From Qipengyuania intermedia (GTDB lineage: Bacteria; Pseudomonadota; Alphaproteobacteria; Sphingomonadales; Sphingomonadaceae), in assembly GCF_019711615.1 (NCBI RefSeq), contig NZ_JAIGNS010000002.1, positions 62,001 to 126,000 of the forward strand: a stretch of 64,000 bases of DNA. Direction: 5' to 3'. This document shows, in pieces, positions 24,635 to 34,646 of the stretch. The position numbers and the translations under genes are program-made. The notes beneath the pieces were generated by a model, which saw only the letters and a list, made by a program, of their open reading frames with translations, did not search any database and was not told where the DNA came from. Numbering within the stretch: position 1 is the stretch's first letter; every line of letters begins with the position of its first letter.

Positions 24635-26467
24635 TCAGGCGCTCTCGAGGCCGAACTGGAGCGACGCGAGCCGCGCATAGAGCCCGCCGTTTTCGGACAG
24701 CTGCGCGTGGGTGCCTTGTTCGGCGATGCGCCCTTCGTCCATCACGACGATCCGGTCGGCCGCTCGCACGGTGGCAAGACGGTGCGCGATCACCAGTGTC
24801 GTGCGGTTTTCCATGAGGCGTTCGAGCGCATCCTGCACCAGGCGTTCGCTCTCTGCGTCGAGCGCGCTGGTCGCTTCGTCCAGCAGCAGGATCGGCGCAT
24901 CGCGCAGCAGGGCGCGGGCAATCGCGATACGCTGCCGCTGGCCACCTGAAAGCTGGGTCCCGTTCTCACCCAGATAGGTATCGAGACCTTCGGGCAGTTT
25001 CTCGAGGAATTCGGTAGCGTTGGCCGCACGTGCGGCGGCCCAGATTTCCTCCTCGCTGGCCTCCCAATTGCCGTAGCGCAAATTGTCGCGGGCACTGGCG
25101 GAGAAGAGGACACCTTCCTGCGGGACGAAAGCGATCCGGCGACGTATGGCCGCGGGATCGGCGCTGGTGAGGGGAATGCCGTCGAGCCTGACCGTGCCCG
25201 CCTGCGGGTCGTAGAAACGCTCGGCCAGCTGGAAAATGGTCGACTTGCCGGCGCCGGAAGGGCCGACGATGGCGACTGTCTCGCCCGGCTCGACCTCTAG
25301 GCTGAAGTCTGTGATGGCGGGCGCTTCGAGGCGTGTCGGATAGCGGAAGGTTACGTTGCGGAAGGACAGGCTGCCGCGCGCGGGTTCGGGCAGCGCTTCG
25401 GGGCGCGCGGGTGCTGCGATGCCCGGCTTTTCGGCCAGGAGTTCGCTGAGGCGTTGGGCGGCACCGGCTGCGCGCAGCAGGTCGCCGACCACTTCGGCCA
25501 GCGCGCCGACGCTGCCGCCAACGATCATGCCTGCAAAGACAAAGGCCATGATCGTGCCGCCGGTCAGTTCCCCTGCCTCCACCAGCACGGCCCCGCGCCA
25601 CAGGAGCAGCACGATGGAGCCGAAGATCAGCGTGATGGCGGTGGCGGTCATCAGGGCGCGCAGCAGCACGCGCTTGCGGGCGGTCTCGAAAGTGCGCTCC
25701 ACGGCGTCGGCGAAACGGCCGCCTTCGCGATCCTGCTGGCCGAACGCCTGCACGACCTTCATCGCGGAGAGCACTTCGGTGACCATGGCGCCGACATCGG
25801 CAATGCGGTCCTGGCTCGACCGGCTGATATTGCGCAGGCGTGCGCCGAAAATCGCGATCGGCAGGATGACCACCGGGATCCCGATGAAGATGTAGACCGC
25901 CAGCTGCGGCGCCAGCCAGAACAAGTAGCCTGCCGCGGCCACGGCCATGATGGCATTGCGCAGTGCCATGGAAATGGTCGTGCCCACCACCTGTTCGATG
26001 ATCGCGGTGTCGGACGTCATCCGGCTGGAAATTTCCTTGGGGCTGTTCTCCTCGAAGAAGGAGGGGGACAGGCGCAACAGGTTTTCATGCACCTTGCGCC
26101 GGATGTCGGCGACCACGCGTTCGCCCAGCCAGCTGACGAAATAGAAGCGCAGGGCGGTGAAGATGCCCAGCGTCGCGACGAGGGCGAGCAAGTAGCGGAA
26201 CCAGCGGCCGATATCGCCCGTGCCGTCACCGCCGAAACCGCGATCAATAATCAGCTTGAGCGCGCTCGGCAGGGCAAGCGAGGTGATAAGGGCCGTCGCG
26301 AGCAGCGCGATCGAGGCCAGCGTCAGCTGCAGGGGATAGGCCTTGGCGGACTGCCAGACCATGGCCAGCGCGCCCAGCGAGCGGGTTTCCCCGTCCTTGC
26401 GCCGGCGGCGGAACATGCCGCGCTTCGGCATGGCTTCGGCTTCTGCAATGTCGCCCGTCTCGTCCAT
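24635..26467 (-). CDS. MsbA-type ABC transporter, fused permease and ATPase
   Basis: 610 residues, a half-transporter that dimerises. Six TM helices fill about residues 40-330. The ATPase domain follows, with Walker A GPSGAGKST, signature TQLSGGQRQRIAIARAL and Walker B ILLLDEATSALD. It belongs to the exporter (ABCB/MsbA) group; lipid A precursor, drug or lipid substrates are possible. ATG 26467 is preceded by GGAG; a GTG three codons upstream is less likely. No accessory gene adjoins. Confidence 0.88.
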   Translation of the reverse strand: MDETGDIAEAEAMPKRGMFRRRRKDGETRSLGALAMVWQSAKAYPLQLTLASIALLATALITSLALPSALKLIIDRGFGGDGTGDIGRWFRYLLALVATLGIFTALRFYFVSWLGERVVADIRRKVHENLLRLSPSFFEENSPKEISSRMTSDTAIIEQVVGTTISMALRNAIMAVAAAGYLFWLAPQLAVYIFIGIPVVILPIAIFGARLRNISRSSQDRIADVGAMVTEVLSAMKVVQAFGQQDREGGRFADAVERTFETARKRVLLRALMTATAITLIFGSIVLLLWRGAVLVEAGELTGGTIMAFVFAGMIVGGSVGALAEVVGDLLRAAGAAQRLSELLAEKPGIAAPARPEALPEPARGSLSFRNVTFRYPTRLEAPAITDFSLEVEPGETVAIVGPSGAGKSTIFQLAERFYDPQAGTVRLDGIPLTSADPAAIRRRIAFVPQEGVLFSASARDNLRYGNWEASEEEIWAAARAANATEFLEKLPEGLDTYLGENGTQLSGGQRQRIAIARALLRDAPILLLDEATSALDAESERLVQDALERLMENRTTLVIAHRLATVRAADRIVVMDEGRIAEQGTHAQLSENGGLYARLASLQFGLESA

Positions 26468-26536
26468 TCGCTCCACCTAGGCAGCGCGGGCCGCAAAATC
26501 CACAGGGGAGGCACGTTTCGGGCACTTTTACCCCAT

Positions 26537-26551
26537 TTGTGCATTGCACAA
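26537..26551. promoter_or_regulatory. Palindromic operator upstream of phaZ
   Basis: TTGTGCA-T-TGCACAA is a perfect 7-1-7 inverted repeat about 80 bp before the PHA depolymerase start. TGC/GCA half-sites resemble those bound by PhaR regulators of PHA genes in alphaproteobacteria. The assignment to PhaR is inference. Confidence 0.55.
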
Positions 26552-26632
26552 CGACGAATCACTCGTCAGACTGCCGGTTTGGATCAAGGGCCCGCAGCAA
26601 GACCATAACAGCGCGGGCAGCAGGGGACGCGA

Positions 26633-27865
26633 ATGCTTTACCAAGCCTATGAACTCCAGCGCAGCTGGCTATCGAGCGCCAGCGCCTGGGCCTCTATCGG
26701 GGCGGAAATGCTGTCCAACCCGGCCCTGCCGCAAAATTACATGGGCGGATATCTGGGTCTGGGCCCGATGGCTGCCAGCGCGCTCGAAGTCTTCGCCCAT
26801 GCCACCGCCACCTATGGCAAGCCCGCCTGGGGCATCGAAAGCGTCGAGGCGGAAGGCAGGCACTGGCCAGTCGTCGAAGCGACCGTGGTGAACCGGCCGT
26901 TCGGCGACCTTAAGCGCTTCCGCCGCGAAGGCCTTGCCGAAGATGCGCCGCGCCTCCTGATCGTCGCCCCGATGAGCGGGCACTATGCAACGCTCCTGCG
27001 CGGCACCGTCGAACGGATGCTGGAAAATTACACTGTGTTCGTCACCGATTGGGCGGATGCGCGCAATGTGCCCTTGCACGAAGGGCATTTCGACCTCGAC
27101 GATTACATGGATTACGTGATCGAATTCCTCGAACACATCGGTCCCGGTGCCCACGCAATGGCCGTGTGCCAGCCTTCGGTCCCGGTCTTCGCCGCAACCG
27201 CGATCATGAACCGCGACGGCCATGATTGTGCGCCCAAGACGCTCACCATGATGGGCGGCCCGATCGACACGCGCTGTTCGCCGACCAGCGTCAACGACCT
27301 CGCGATGGAGCGCCCGATCGAGTGGTTCCAGCACAATGTCATCGCCACCGTGCCGATGCAGTATCGCGGTGGCGGGCGGCGCGTCTATCCCGGCTTCATG
27401 CAGCTTGCCGGCTTCATGAGCATGAACCTCGGCAATCACATGATGAGCCATTACGAGATGTTCAAACACCTCACCGTGGGCGACGAGGCGAGTGCGCAGG
27501 CGACCAAGGATTTCTACGACGAATATCGCAGCGTGTGCGACATGACCGCCGAATTCTACCTGCAGACGGTAGAAGAGGTGTTCCAGACGCACGCCATCCC
27601 GAACGGCACCTTCATGCACCGCGGCAAGCGTATCGACCTCGGCGATATCACCGGGACCGCTCTCCTCGCCATCGAGGGCGAGCGCGACGATATCTCGGGC
27701 CTCGGCCAGACCCGCGCCGCGCTGGAGCTTACGCCCAATCTGGATGCGTCGAAGAAGCGCTACTACATGGCCGAAGGGGCCGGGCACTACGGCATCTTCA
27801 ATGGTAGCAAATGGCGCGGCAAGATCGCCCCGGTGGTCGAGGAATTCATCGCCGCGCACGGGTAG
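26633..27865 (+). CDS. phaZ: Intracellular polyhydroxyalkanoate depolymerase
   Basis: A 410-residue alpha/beta-hydrolase-like enzyme that mobilises PHA granules. It starts MLYQAYELQRSW, the family signature. The nucleophile is Cys179 in AMAVCQPSVP, replacing the Ser of a lipase box as in the R. eutropha PhaZ1 type. The acid and His are likely in EGERDDISG and EGAGHYGIFNG near the C-terminus. No secretion signal. A palindromic operator lies upstream. A SpoIIAA-like gene follows after 75 bp. Confidence 0.92.
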   Translation: MLYQAYELQRSWLSSASAWASIGAEMLSNPALPQNYMGGYLGLGPMAASALEVFAHATATYGKPAWGIESVEAEGRHWPVVEATVVNRPFGDLKRFRREGLAEDAPRLLIVAPMSGHYATLLRGTVERMLENYTVFVTDWADARNVPLHEGHFDLDDYMDYVIEFLEHIGPGAHAMAVCQPSVPVFAATAIMNRDGHDCAPKTLTMMGGPIDTRCSPTSVNDLAMERPIEWFQHNVIATVPMQYRGGGRRVYPGFMQLAGFMSMNLGNHMMSHYEMFKHLTVGDEASAQATKDFYDEYRSVCDMTAEFYLQTVEEVFQTHAIPNGTFMHRGKRIDLGDITGTALLAIEGERDDISGLGQTRAALELTPNLDASKKRYYMAEGAGHYGIFNGSKWRGKIAPVVEEFIAAHG

Positions 27866-27940
27866 GGTCCGGGCCGGACGCGGGTGTGCTATAGTGCCTC
27901 TGCGGCAGCTTCATGCCGCGCCAGCACGAGGAGGTAGCCC

Positions 27941-28312
27941 ATGCTCACCATCACCAAGCCCTCGGCCGATCGGGTGGATATCACGCTCGACGGCAAGATC
28001 GATGCCGACATCATGCGCACCGCGCTCGACGATCTGATTGCGAAATCGGACGGGGTGAAGGACGGCAAGATGCTGTACCGCATTATTAATTTCGAATTGC
28101 CGACGCTCAGCGCGATTGCGGTCGAATTTACCCGCCTCCCCAAGCTTTTCGGCTTGCTTGGCGCGTTCGACAAATGCGCAGTGCTGAGCGATTCCGACTG
28201 GCTCAGGAAAGCGGCCGAGATCGAAGGCGCGCTGTTCCCGGGTATCGAGATCAAGAGCTTCGGTCTCGACCAGCAGGACGTGGCCGAAGAATGGCTCGGT
28301 CTCGCGGACTGA
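27941..28312 (+). CDS. SpoIIAA-like (STAS-fold) protein
   Basis: A 123-residue cytoplasmic protein with alternating strands and helices: MLTITKPSADRVDITLDGKI, a central LPTLSAIAVEFTRLPKLFG and an end helix QDVAEEWLGLAD. The pattern matches the SpoIIAA-like family, which has a STAS-like fold but no conserved phosphorylated Ser. The role is unknown. AGGAGGTAGCCC provides a strong ribosome-binding site. It may be transcribed with phaZ. Confidence 0.75.
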   Translation: MLTITKPSADRVDITLDGKIDADIMRTALDDLIAKSDGVKDGKMLYRIINFELPTLSAIAVEFTRLPKLFGLLGAFDKCAVLSDSDWLRKAAEIEGALFPGIEIKSFGLDQQDVAEEWLGLAD

Positions 28313-28329
28313 TCGGCGCGGGTGTGCGG

Positions 28330-29178
28330 TCAGCCTGCCCCGCGTAGACGCTCCGCATGCCAGGCCACGTGCTCGGCCATGAAGGTCGAGATGAAGTAAT
28401 AGGAGTGGTCGTAGCCCTCCTGCATCCGGATCTCGGGGCTCATGCCTGCCTTGGCGCAGGCCATCGTCAAAGCGCCGGTCTTGAGCTGTTCTTCGAGGAA
28501 CTGATCGGCAGTGCCCTGGTCGACAAGGATGTGGTCGTGGCGTGCGCCGTCCTCGATCAGGGCCACGGCGTCATAGGCGCGCCAGCTATCGCGGTCATCA
28601 CCCAGATAGCGCGAGAGGGCTTTCTCGCCCCACGGCACGCGCGAAGGCGCGACGATCGGCGAGAAGGCACTGATCGAGCGGAAGCGGGCCGGATCGCGCA
28701 GGCCGATGGTCAGCGCGCCGTGTCCGCCCATCGAATGGCCCGTGATCGACTGTCGCGACAGGTCGACGGGAAATTCGCTCGCGACGACGGAGGGCAGCTC
28801 GATCTCGATATAGCTGCGCATGCGGAAATGCTCGCTCCACGGGGCCTGCGTCGCATCGACATAGAAGCCGGCACCCTTGCCGAAGTCGTATTCGTCCGCC
28901 GCGTCGGGCACGTTCTCGCCGCGCGGGCTGGTGTCCGGAGCGACGAAGATCACGCCATGCTCTGCACAGGCGGCGCGATATTCGCCCTTTTCGGTCACAT
29001 TGGCATGTGTGCAGGTGAGGCCCGACAGGTACCACAGCACCGGCAGCTTCGCGCCCGCTTCGTGCGGGGGGACATAGACCGAAAAGGTCATTTCAGTGCC
29101 GGTCGCTTCCGACTGGTGCGAACAGACGAACTGGTCGCCACCAAAGGCCTTGTTCTGCGAAAGGTAATCGAGCTTCAT
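28330..29178 (-). CDS. fghA: S-formylglutathione hydrolase
   Basis: 282 residues. Hydrolyses S-formylglutathione to formate and glutathione, the last step of glutathione-dependent formaldehyde oxidation. Ser149 in TGHSMGGHGAL is the nucleophile. LSGLTCTHANVTEK gives the oxyanion loop, and the C-terminal EGYDHSYYFI carries the catalytic His. ATG 29178 overlaps the TGA of the upstream editing-protein gene. It is the last gene of the operon that starts with class III alcohol dehydrogenase at 31593. Confidence 0.94.
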   Translation of the reverse strand: MKLDYLSQNKAFGGDQFVCSHQSEATGTEMTFSVYVPPHEAGAKLPVLWYLSGLTCTHANVTEKGEYRAACAEHGVIFVAPDTSPRGENVPDAADEYDFGKGAGFYVDATQAPWSEHFRMRSYIEIELPSVVASEFPVDLSRQSITGHSMGGHGALTIGLRDPARFRSISAFSPIVAPSRVPWGEKALSRYLGDDRDSWRAYDAVALIEDGARHDHILVDQGTADQFLEEQLKTGALTMACAKAGMSPEIRMQEGYDHSYYFISTFMAEHVAWHAERLRGAG

Positions 29179-29684
29179 GCGGTCTCCTGAACCGGGATTT
29201 CTGCGACGACGGGCGCATGGCCCCAATGTTCCAGCAGCTGCAAGATATGCGCGCCGGAAAGCCCGATTGTCGCGGTATTGCGAAGCGGGTGGACGTTTAC
29301 CCGTTCCGCGCGCGCCAGGCCCGCTTCAAGGACGCAGGTCACGCTGCCGGGGGCTGCATGGATCATGGCCAATGGCGTGACGGAGCCCGGCGCAATGCCG
29401 ATCAGGCGCTCCATGTCGTCCGGCTTGCCGAAGCTCACGCGCTTGCAGCCGATGGCATCGGGCAGGGCCTTCAGGTTCACCCGCGCTTCTGCAGGGACGG
29501 TCACCAGCCAGAAGGCGCCCTTGGCATCTTTCAGGAAGAGGTTCTTGGTATGCTCGCCGGGAATGCTGGCCTTGATGTCGCGGCTTTCCTCGACGGTGAA
29601 TACGGCCTCATGCTCGTGATGTGAAAAAGGGATCGCGAGCGCGTCTATGTCGGCTCGCAATCCCTTTTCATTGATTGGCGTCAA
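29175..29684 (-). CDS. YbaK/ProX-type aminoacyl-tRNA deacylase
   Basis: 169 residues of the YbaK/EbsC superfamily, close to the free-standing prolyl-tRNA editing protein (PrdX/ProXp). FLKDAKGAFWLVTVPAEARV and GCKRVSFGKPDDMERLIGI are typical blocks, with conserved Lys and the GxxPGSVTPLA loop. Such proteins hydrolyse Ala-tRNA(Pro) or similar misacylated tRNA. It is embedded in a formaldehyde-detoxification operon and overlaps fghA by four bases, an unusual setting. Confidence 0.83.
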   Translation of the reverse strand: MTPINEKGLRADIDALAIPFSHHEHEAVFTVEESRDIKASIPGEHTKNLFLKDAKGAFWLVTVPAEARVNLKALPDAIGCKRVSFGKPDDMERLIGIAPGSVTPLAMIHAAPGSVTCVLEAGLARAERVNVHPLRNTATIGLSGAHILQLLEHWGHAPVVAEIPVQETA

Positions 29685-29688
29685 GGCG

Positions 29689-30069
29689 TCAGCCCGGACG
29701 ATACATCGCGCAGACCTTGTTGCCTGCCGGATCGCGCAGGTAGGCGAGGTAGAGCTTCATGCCCGCACCTTCGCGCAGGCCCGGCGGATCTTCGATCGGG
29801 GTGCCGCCATTTGCCGCGCCCGCTTCGTGCCACGCATCGGCCATCGCTTCGCTGTCGGCCGCAAAGCCGATGGTCGAGCCATTGCCGCAGCTCGCCGGCT
29901 GGCCGTCGATCGGCTTGGTGATGAGGAAAATGCCGCCATTGTGCATGTAGATGACGCGGCCCTTGGGATCGACGGTGCCTTCGCGGCCACCGAGCGCCTT
30001 GAAGCAGGCGTCGTAGAACTTCTTCGATGCCTCGATATCGTCGGCACCCAGCATGACGTGGCTGAACAT
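29689..30069 (-). CDS. VOC-family (glyoxalase-fold) protein
   Basis: 126 residues, one glyoxalase/bleomycin-resistance/dioxygenase domain. FSHVMLGADDIEASKKFYDA is the opening strand and helix. Metal-ligand candidates are His5 and a Glu late in the C-terminal half (MKLYLAYLRDPAGNKVCAM). The substrate is unknown; the position in the formaldehyde operon suggests a glutathione- or aldehyde-related role. It lies four bases before the ProX-type gene. Confidence 0.78.
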   Translation of the reverse strand: MFSHVMLGADDIEASKKFYDACFKALGGREGTVDPKGRVIYMHNGGIFLITKPIDGQPASCGNGSTIGFAADSEAMADAWHEAGAANGGTPIEDPPGLREGAGMKLYLAYLRDPAGNKVCAMYRPG

Positions 30070-30130
30070 TGAACTCTCTCCTTAGGTTTCGATTCGCTAC
30101 CTTAAGCGCGCCTGCGGCCTGCGCAAGCGA

Positions 30131-30486
30131 TCAGATGTCGATGGCGAGCGTGGCGGTCTTCTGGTCGCCGGTATTAGGCGTGTCCTTGGGATCGATCAGC
30201 AGGAGGCGCACCTCGCCGTGGCGCGCGCAGGGGCGGTGTTCGACCCCGCGCGGGACGATGATCATCTCGCCTGCTTCCAGCACTTCGGTGCGATCGCGGA
30301 ACTCCATGTCGAGCGTGCCGTCGAGGATAAGGAAGAGCTCGTCCGTGTCCTCGTGGCAGTGCCAGATGAACTCGCCCTCCACCTTCACCAAGCGGATCTC
30401 GTTATCGTTGTACCGCCCGACGATGCGCGGTGCCCAGTGGTCGGAAAACTGGGCGAATTTCTCGTCCAGATTGACCTTGGTGGGCA

Positions 30487-30487
<1 letters not shown>
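30131..30487 (-). CDS. Cupin-domain protein
   Basis: 118 residues forming one small beta-barrel. Cupin motif 1 is visible as FIWHCHEDTDELFLILDG with two His and a Glu metal ligand; motif 2 is GEMIIVPRGVEHRP with the third His. ATG 30487 overlaps the class III ADH stop (TGATG), a strong sign of translational coupling. Function unknown; it may bind a metal and act on a product of formaldehyde metabolism. Confidence 0.82.
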
Positions 30488-31593
<1,106 letters not shown>

Positions 31594-31692
31594 GATGCGA
31601 TTCTCCTCTTTGATGCGACGGGTAGGGGCGCAGCGCTGGCCTCGCAAGCCAAGTTGCTTGCGGTTCAGGCGCGGCGCGATAGGAGGGCGGCC

Positions 31693-32097
31693 ATGAAGAT
31701 CATTCTCCCCGCTATCGCCGCTGCGATGCTCGCTGCCCCCCTAATCGCACAGGACAGCGCACAGGCGGACACGCCCGCTCCGGTCATCACCATGGAACTG
31801 GTGGACCTGCCGATCGAACAGCAGACGGCGCTGCGCTGCGGGGTTGCCGTGGCCATTGCGACCGAGGCTCAGCGCGCGGGCAATGCGGATGGCAAGGACT
31901 GGCCGGACCTGCTGGAGAACGAGCGCGGCCGCGAGTACTTCGTGCGGACCATGGCCAAGCTGATGGACGACACGGGCATCGCGCGCGAAGGCATCGCGCT
32001 TCGCGGCAGGAAAGAGGCCGAAAAGCTGGCGCAGGACGGCCAGCTCGATGCGGTCATGCCCGCCTGCCTGCTGATGATGCAGGCCTCTGGCTTCTAA
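31693..32097 (+). CDS. Exported hypothetical protein
   Basis: 134 residues with a Sec signal ([19 protein letters not shown], cleavage near AQ). The mature domain is mostly helical and holds two Cys (RCGVAVAI and MPACLLMMQ) that could pair in the periplasm. AGGAGGGCGGCC is a strong ribosome-binding site. No family recognised. It is divergent from the formaldehyde operon and followed by a second exported protein. Confidence 0.7.
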   Translation: MKIILPAIAAAMLAAPLIAQDSAQADTPAPVITMELVDLPIEQQTALRCGVAVAIATEAQRAGNADGKDWPDLLENERGREYFVRTMAKLMDDTGIAREGIALRGRKEAEKLAQDGQLDAVMPACLLMMQASGF

Positions 32098-32167
32098 AGC
32101 CCGTTCAGCAAGCTTTCAGCGCGAATCTGCCATGTCCATGCTTCCCGGAACAACCGAAGGAAGTCCC

Positions 32168-32614
32168 ATGCGTCGTCACCTGCTTGCCGCAGCCACCCTT
32201 GCCGCATTCGCAGCGCCCGTGCCCGCACTGGCGCAGGATGCCGATGAGGCTGCCTTCGACGAACGTGACGGCGCCGGGCTGACCGAAATGGTGGACTCTT
32301 TGTCCGACCCCGAACGCCAGCGCGAACTTGCCATGATGCTACGCGCGATGAGCGAGGTCCTGCTCGACCTGCCGATCGCCCCGCTGACCGATGCGGTTGC
32401 CGAGATTGCGGGCGAGGAAGCTAAGTTGGTCGAGGATGGCGCGACGCTGCGCTCGATCGCGCCGGAAGCTAGCCGCGTGCCGGAAGAGATCGAGAAGAAC
32501 CTGCCGCGCGCCATGGAAGCCGCAGGCACGCTTGCCGAAACGATGGAAGTCATGCTGCCGCAGCTGCGCGCCATGGCCGAACGCTTTTCGGACACGCTGC
32601 CGCAGCGCGACTGA
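32168..32614 (+). CDS. Exported hypothetical protein
   Basis: 148 residues from ATG 32168, which has AAGGAAG upstream. Signal peptide MRRHLLAAATLAAFAAPVPALA is cleaved near AQD. The mature part is a helical, Glu/Ala/Leu-rich protein with a LSDPERQRELAMMLRAMSEV stretch and no cysteine. Function unknown. An upstream in-frame ATG at 32132 lacks a ribosome-binding site. Confidence 0.68.
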   Translation: MRRHLLAAATLAAFAAPVPALAQDADEAAFDERDGAGLTEMVDSLSDPERQRELAMMLRAMSEVLLDLPIAPLTDAVAEIAGEEAKLVEDGATLRSIAPEASRVPEEIEKNLPRAMEAAGTLAETMEVMLPQLRAMAERFSDTLPQRD

Positions 32615-32688
32615 CTTCACAGGAAATTTTCGCCAAAATCGCGCGCGCCAGTGGACGCGTGGACGCGCCTGCCGCATAGGCAAGGGCC

Positions 32689-33360
32689 ATGTGGCAGCTC
32701 CACCAATTCCCCCTGTGCCCCTTCAGCCGCAAGCTGCGCCTGCTGATGGGCGAAAAGTCGGTTGCGTACGAACTCGTGCGCGAAAACCCGTGGGAAGGGC
32801 GCGACAGCCTGTGGCAGCTCAATCCGGCCGGACGCACCCCGGTCCTGCATGACCCGGCGCGCAAGGTCACGCTGTGCGACAGCCAGGCGATCTGCGAATT
32901 CTTCGAAGAGACGGTGGACCGCAACCCGATGATTTCGGGCAATGCCATGCAGCGCGCCGAAATCCGCCGCCTGACGCGCCTGTTCGACGAAAGCCTCTAT
33001 GGCGATGTCACCGCACCTGCCCTTCACGAAAAGATGAAGAAGCGGCTGATCCTGCGCCAGTCGCCCGACGGACGGGTGCTGCGCGAGATGGGACGTCTGC
33101 TCCACGGCCACCTCGACTATATCGACTGGCTGGTCGACACGCGCAGCTGGCTCGCCGGGCCGACGCTCAGCCTTGCCGACCTCGCCTGCGCGGCGCAGCT
33201 ATCGGTGGTCGATTACCTCGGCGGGATCGAATGGAAAGGCCACGACCAGGCGCGCGACTGGTACATGGTCATGAAAAGCCGCCCGAGCTTCCGCCCGCTG
33301 CTGAGCGAAAAGATGGAAGGCCTGCCCCCGCCGCGGGAATATGCTGCGCTAGATTTGTGA
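32689..33360 (+). CDS. Glutathione S-transferase family protein
   Basis: 223 residues. The thioredoxin-like N-terminal domain has QFPLCPFSRKLRLLMGEK with a CPFS catalytic motif, then NPAGRTPVLHD and the SQAICEFFEE glutathione-binding SxxI region. A helical C-terminal domain follows with AGPTLSLADLACAAQL, the N-capping box. Conjugating or thiol-reducing substrates are unknown. Confidence 0.88.
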   Translation: MWQLHQFPLCPFSRKLRLLMGEKSVAYELVRENPWEGRDSLWQLNPAGRTPVLHDPARKVTLCDSQAICEFFEETVDRNPMISGNAMQRAEIRRLTRLFDESLYGDVTAPALHEKMKKRLILRQSPDGRVLREMGRLLHGHLDYIDWLVDTRSWLAGPTLSLADLACAAQLSVVDYLGGIEWKGHDQARDWYMVMKSRPSFRPLLSEKMEGLPPPREYAALDL

Positions 33361-33375
33361 GCTTTGATTGAACGG

Positions 33376-33747
33376 TCACTCGATTTCTTCGAGTTGCCGG
33401 AAGACGATCCGTATCGCGATCCCGCGTTGACTAGCTTCTCGCATTACACACTCAGCAGCGTGTGAGTTTTCAACGGTGATAGGAAGTTCCATCGTAGCCG
33501 GGTGGTCGTTCACCAGAAAAGTCGTTTGAAAGAACTTTGCACCGCAGTCGCGAGCAATCTGGCCAGTTGCATTAGCGATTGAATGCTCGTCTTTGAGCTC
33601 TTCGGCTTCGACAACTGGTTCAGTCAACTCGATGAAAGCGATCTTGGCTTTTGGTTCATCGGGAGATGGAATCTGAGCGGCAATCAAGGTAACCAGCAAT
33701 GTCGCTGCCGCTCCCGCCGCGAACCATGTGAGGCGTATTCTTCTCAT
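33376..33747 (-). CDS. Membrane-anchored hypothetical protein, low GC
   Basis: 123 residues with an N-terminal hydrophobic anchor (LTWFAAGAAATLLVTLIAA) and a soluble domain holding two Cys (ARDCGAKFF and AAECVMREA). No family recognised. Base composition is noticeably lower in GC (close to half) than in its neighbours, which run about two-thirds GC, and its codon use includes many A/T-ending codons. It may be recently acquired or a fast-evolving orphan. Confidence 0.6.
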   Translation of the reverse strand: MRRIRLTWFAAGAAATLLVTLIAAQIPSPDEPKAKIAFIELTEPVVEAEELKDEHSIANATGQIARDCGAKFFQTTFLVNDHPATMELPITVENSHAAECVMREASQRGIAIRIVFRQLEEIE

Positions 33748-33766
33748 TGTTTCATCCCCATCGCTT

Positions 33767-34582
33767 TCACCTCTGACACACCGGGCAGAACCATGTGCTG
33801 CGCCCGCCCTGCACGATGCGGCGGATCGTGCCGCCGTCTTCGTGGTGGCAGGGTTCGCCCTCGCGGCCGTAGACGTGGAAGCGGGTGGCGAAATAGCCGA
33901 GGTTTCCGTCGGGCTGGGCGAAATCGCGCAATGTGCTGCCGCCGTCGCGGATGGACCGCTCCAGCACGTCCTTGATCGCAGGGACGAGGCGGCGCAGCTG
34001 CGGCATGGTCACCTTGCCGCCCGCCTTCCGCGGATGGATGCCCGCATGCCACAGCGCCTCGCAAACATAGATATTGCCAAGGCCCGCGACGATGGTCTGG
34101 TCGAGGAGCAATAGCTTGATCGCCTGTTTGCGCCCGCGCGTCACCTCGCGCAGGTGCTCGGGTGTGAGATCGTCGCCCAGCGGCTCCGGCCCGAGCGCGG
34201 CGAAGGGCTTCCACGTCACCAGTTCGCCGCTCGTCATCAAATCGACCGAACCGAAGCGGCGCGGATCGTTGAGCGCGAAGCGGTGGCTCGCCGTCTCGAT
34301 GACGAGATGGTCGTGCTTGTCGTCTTCCTCCGGATCGATCCGCCAGCGCCCGCTCATGCCGAGGTGGAATACCATCGCATGATCGCGGCTGGTATGGACC
34401 AGCCCGTACTTCGCCCGGCGCGAGAGATGCGTCACGCTCGCCCCCGTCAATGCCTGAACCAGATCGGGCGGGAAGGGGCGGCGCATATCCGGGCGGTTGA
34501 CCTGGACCAGCGTGATCGTCTCGCCCTCGAGGAACCGCGCAAGACCGCGCACCGTTGTTTCGACTTCGGGAAGCTCAGGCAT
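33767..34582 (-). CDS. mutM: Formamidopyrimidine-DNA glycosylase
   Basis: 271 residues; removes 8-oxoguanine and FaPy lesions. It starts MPELPEVETTVRGL with the catalytic Pro/Glu after Met removal. LSRRAKYGLV has the conserved Lys, and LLLDQTIVAGLGNIYVCEAL the H2TH region. The C-terminal finger is unusual: CHHEDGG...STWFCPVCQR has only three of the four zinc cysteines, the second replaced by Glu with His residues next to it. ATG 34582 is the certain start; the upstream frame runs through a large inverted repeat. Confidence 0.9.
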   Translation of the reverse strand: MPELPEVETTVRGLARFLEGETITLVQVNRPDMRRPFPPDLVQALTGASVTHLSRRAKYGLVHTSRDHAMVFHLGMSGRWRIDPEEDDKHDHLVIETASHRFALNDPRRFGSVDLMTSGELVTWKPFAALGPEPLGDDLTPEHLREVTRGRKQAIKLLLLDQTIVAGLGNIYVCEALWHAGIHPRKAGGKVTMPQLRRLVPAIKDVLERSIRDGGSTLRDFAQPDGNLGYFATRFHVYGREGEPCHHEDGGTIRRIVQGGRSTWFCPVCQR

Positions 34583-34646
34583 TTTCTTTCCGGCGATTGG
34601 AGACGTATCGATGTTTGCAGATGGCAGATCGCCGGATGCGGTGCCA

